Shown: one piece after another, positions 5,442 through 6,639 of the stretch
How positions within the stretch are numbered: position 1 is the first letter of the stretch
Layout of the letters: each line of letters starts with the position of its first letter
Origin: a bacterium
GTDB taxonomy: Bacteria; Planctomycetota; UBA11346
DNA: 6,639 nucleotides
Direction of reading: 5' to 3'
Assembly (NCBI GenBank): GCA_020049615.1
Contig: JAIFKN010000193.1
Span: 1-6,639, forward strand
The notes under the pieces: generated by a model
Database searches by the model: none
Told to the model about the DNA's origin: nothing
What the model saw: the letters and a program-made list of their open reading frames with translations, nothing else
Program-made: the position numbers and the translations under genes

Positions 5442-6314
5442 TCACAGGTGCCAGGCAACGCCCAGGCCGACTTGCACGCTGGTGACGCAGGCCGAGAGCG
5501 ACTCCGTCCCGCTGTAAGCGGCGGAACTCCACGTCGCGTCGCCAGTCAACCGGGCGTGATGTAGACCGACGTCAGCGCTGAGGCTGACCCCCCAGCTGGT
5601 CGACCAAGTTGCGCTGATTCCCAGACCTGCCGTCCACCCCGTCAGAGCGCTGCTGTCGTCGACCGGTTCGCCACGTGGCAGAGCCAACGAGCGTTCGACC
5701 TCAGCACGAGTCAAACCGGCATCCGCCAGCAGGACCACACGACAGCCTTCGAGTGGCACGCTCCAGCCTCCGGCCACGGACAACGAGCCCTGGGTGTAAT
5801 GTCCTGCGCTGCCGCTGGTGGCGCCATAGGCGACCCGCAATCCCAGCAGCGGCGAAGGCTCTGGTGCCTGCGGTTCCCAGGCGAGCCGGGACCATACGCA
5901 TGGCAGGCCGGGGCCGTCGAGGTCAAAGGTGCTGACCAGTGGGCTGCTCGCGCCGGTACCGCGGTCGAGCAGGGTGCCTGTGCCGTCGACACTACCCATC
6001 ATCCAGGGCGCCCCGAGGCCGACAGTTACCGACCAGGGTGTCGGATACCCAGCCATCAGGCGCGCTGGATACGCAGGAGGCCTATGTGGTGTTGTCGTCG
6101 GTGGCGACGGCGCCAGCTCCCGCTCATCGTGCCTGACGGCAGAAACCAGCACGGCATCGAAGGTCACGCGGTGGCCTTCACATTCGATGACGACCTGGCG
6201 TGAGTCCTGGTGGATAACCCGGCAACGAATCTCCAGGCCGTCTCGCATCACCAGGACGTCTGCTGCCATGCCAGCCGCGGCCAGCAGGAGGAGCGATGCG
6301 ATGCGGCAGATCAC
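5442..6314 (-). CDS. Exported beta-rich protein, probable outer-membrane beta-barrel
   Basis: A 290-residue protein starting at GTG 6314. Residues 1-19 form a signal peptide (MICRIASLLLLAAAGMAAD) with probable cleavage after Ala-17 to Ala-19. Residues about 19-62 form a small beta-rich unit (VLVMRDGLEIRCRVI, VVIECEGHRVTF) of the kind seen at the start of many exported proteins. A Pro/Thr-rich linker follows (about 67-84). Residues about 90-290 alternate polar and hydrophobic residues in strand-like runs (WSVTVGLGAPW, LLGLRVAYGAT, GSLSVAGGWSV, AGLGISATW, VSLSADVGLHH), ending VQVGLGVAWHL. This looks like an 8-strand-class outer-membrane barrel, although the last residue is Leu rather than the common Phe. 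The start overlaps the upstream stop as GTGA, so translation is coupled to the Calx-beta gene; only a weak TAGG stands in for a ribosome binding site. Later ATGs would remove the signal peptide. The family is not recognised by name. Confidence 0.8.
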   Translation of the reverse strand: MICRIASLLLLAAAGMAADVLVMRDGLEIRCRVIHQDSRQVVIECEGHRVTFDAVLVSAVRHDERELAPSPPTTTPHRPPAYPARLMAGYPTPWSVTVGLGAPWMMGSVDGTGTLLDRGTGASSPLVSTFDLDGPGLPCVWSRLAWEPQAPEPSPLLGLRVAYGATSGSAGHYTQGSLSVAGGWSVPLEGCRVVLLADAGLTRAEVERSLALPRGEPVDDSSALTGWTAGLGISATWSTSWGVSLSADVGLHHARLTGDATWSSAAYSGTESLSACVTSVQVGLGVAWHL

Positions 6315-6639
6315 CGGCGGCGCCTAAAGGCCAGGGGCAGCCAGATGAGGAACAGCCCGACGAGGCCTCCGGCGCCGCATCCTCCACCACCACTGCTCCC
6401 CGAGATAGCCACCGTCGCGTCGATCGGCGGAACTCCAGGCTCCGTATCATCATCGAGGATGATCACCGCCACCTGCTGAGTACCGGATTCCATCGCGTTG
6501 GTCACGCCGCTGATATCGAGGATCACCGTCTCGGCTGGATCGACCAGGGCATCCTGCACCGCGGTCACCGTTGCCGTACCGGTCAATTGGCCGGCCATGA
6601 TCGTGATCGTGGTCGAAGACAGCGTGTAGTCGCTGCCGG
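6311..6639 (-). CDS. Calx-beta domain surface protein with C-terminal sorting tail (5' end outside the window)
   Basis: The frame runs in from the right edge; 108 residues are visible. An ATG at 6598 is internal, because the preceding residues (GSDYTLSSTTITI) are the conserved first part of a Calx-beta repeat. The repeat continues with AGQLTGTATVTAVQD, DPAETVILDISGV and IILDDD, where the acidic residues are typical calcium ligands. A short linker leads to a tail: Gly/Ser-rich GSSGGGGCGAGG with one Cys (visible residue 87), a hydrophobic span of about 13 residues (LVGLFLIWLPLAF) and four Arg. This three-part layout resembles the GlyGly-CTERM and Synerg-CTERM type sorting signals, which are cleaved and processed at the membrane; no processing enzyme is in view. 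The protein is therefore probably surface-attached or secreted, with a calcium-binding adhesive or structural role. It is the upstream partner of the barrel-like protein, overlapping it by 4 bases. Confidence 0.85.
   Translation of the reverse strand, partial: GSDYTLSSTTITIMAGQLTGTATVTAVQDALVDPAETVILDISGVTNAMESGTQQVAVIILDDDTEPGVPPIDATVAISGSSGGGGCGAGGLVGLFLIWLPLAFRRRR

Noticed and set aside
5431..5442. Two tandem copies of CCAGGT near the end of the exported-protein gene.
   Set aside because: Two short copies in GC-rich DNA can easily be chance, and nothing around them suggests a repeat array.
4415..5458. A minus-strand frame starting in the convergent gap (MPGTCDLDLVTAGSDEQG...), at first sight a small acidic protein.
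   Set aside because: It overlaps the end of the exported protein, runs antisense through the second DUF4139 gene, and has no convincing ribosome binding site. A decayed gene fragment in 5295-5441 cannot be fully excluded.
6312..6598. ATG 6598 as the true start of the Calx-beta protein.
   Set aside because: The frame continues to the window edge and the upstream residues complete the Calx-beta repeat, so the gene is truncated by the window.
1..6639. A mobile element, CRISPR array or defence system.
   Set aside because: No transposase, integrase, terminal repeats, spaced direct repeats, nuclease or toxin-like gene can be seen; the codon bias looks even throughout.

Overview
This is a GC-rich, densely coded bacterial window, with G/C dominating third codon positions. 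The two envelope-type proteins at the right end indicate a Gram-negative cell. One has a signal peptide and a probable outer-membrane beta-barrel. The other has a Calx-beta domain and a C-terminal Gly/Cys-TM-Arg sorting tail. I cannot place the organism more precisely: GC-rich PVC-group bacteria (Planctomycetota and relatives) or gammaproteobacteria would both fit. I see no rRNA, tRNA, CRISPR array, insertion sequence or integrase.

Layout, left to right: (1) 1-308, plus strand: the 3' end of an unrecognised gene. (2) 309-409: a short convergent gap with a strong hairpin. (3) 410-1561, minus strand: a soluble PAS sensor histidine kinase with a Cys/His-rich PAS insert and a sigma70-like promoter placed so that its mRNA would be leaderless or nearly so. 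(4) 1562-1675: a divergent intergenic region holding that promoter, a possible 11-codon leader ORF and a small hairpin. (5) 1676-3766 and 3768-5294, plus strand: two tandem paralogous proteins of the DUF4140/DUF4139 (MuiA-like) family, one base apart and surely co-transcribed. (6) 5295-5441: a convergent gap with a compact hairpin after the DUF4139 operon and a perfect 10-bp inverted repeat after the opposing operon. (7) 6314-5442, minus strand: an exported beta-rich protein. (8) 6639-6311, minus strand: the 3' end of a Calx-beta surface protein whose stop codon overlaps the next start (GTGA).

How the genes may work together: the kinase is divergent from the DUF4139 pair and no response regulator is visible, so a regulatory link between them is only inferred. 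The two DUF4139 proteins very probably act together: they are paralogous, almost touching, and strongly diverged in their insert regions, and neither has a signal peptide. The Calx-beta and barrel-like proteins form a second, translationally coupled envelope operon.

The most unusual items are the asymmetric DUF4139 pair with its Cys-rich insert, the Cys/His cluster in the kinase PAS domain, the apparently leaderless kinase promoter, and the sorting-tail protein coupled to a barrel-like partner. None of these proves a new system. All functional assignments come from reading motifs by eye, without database searches.
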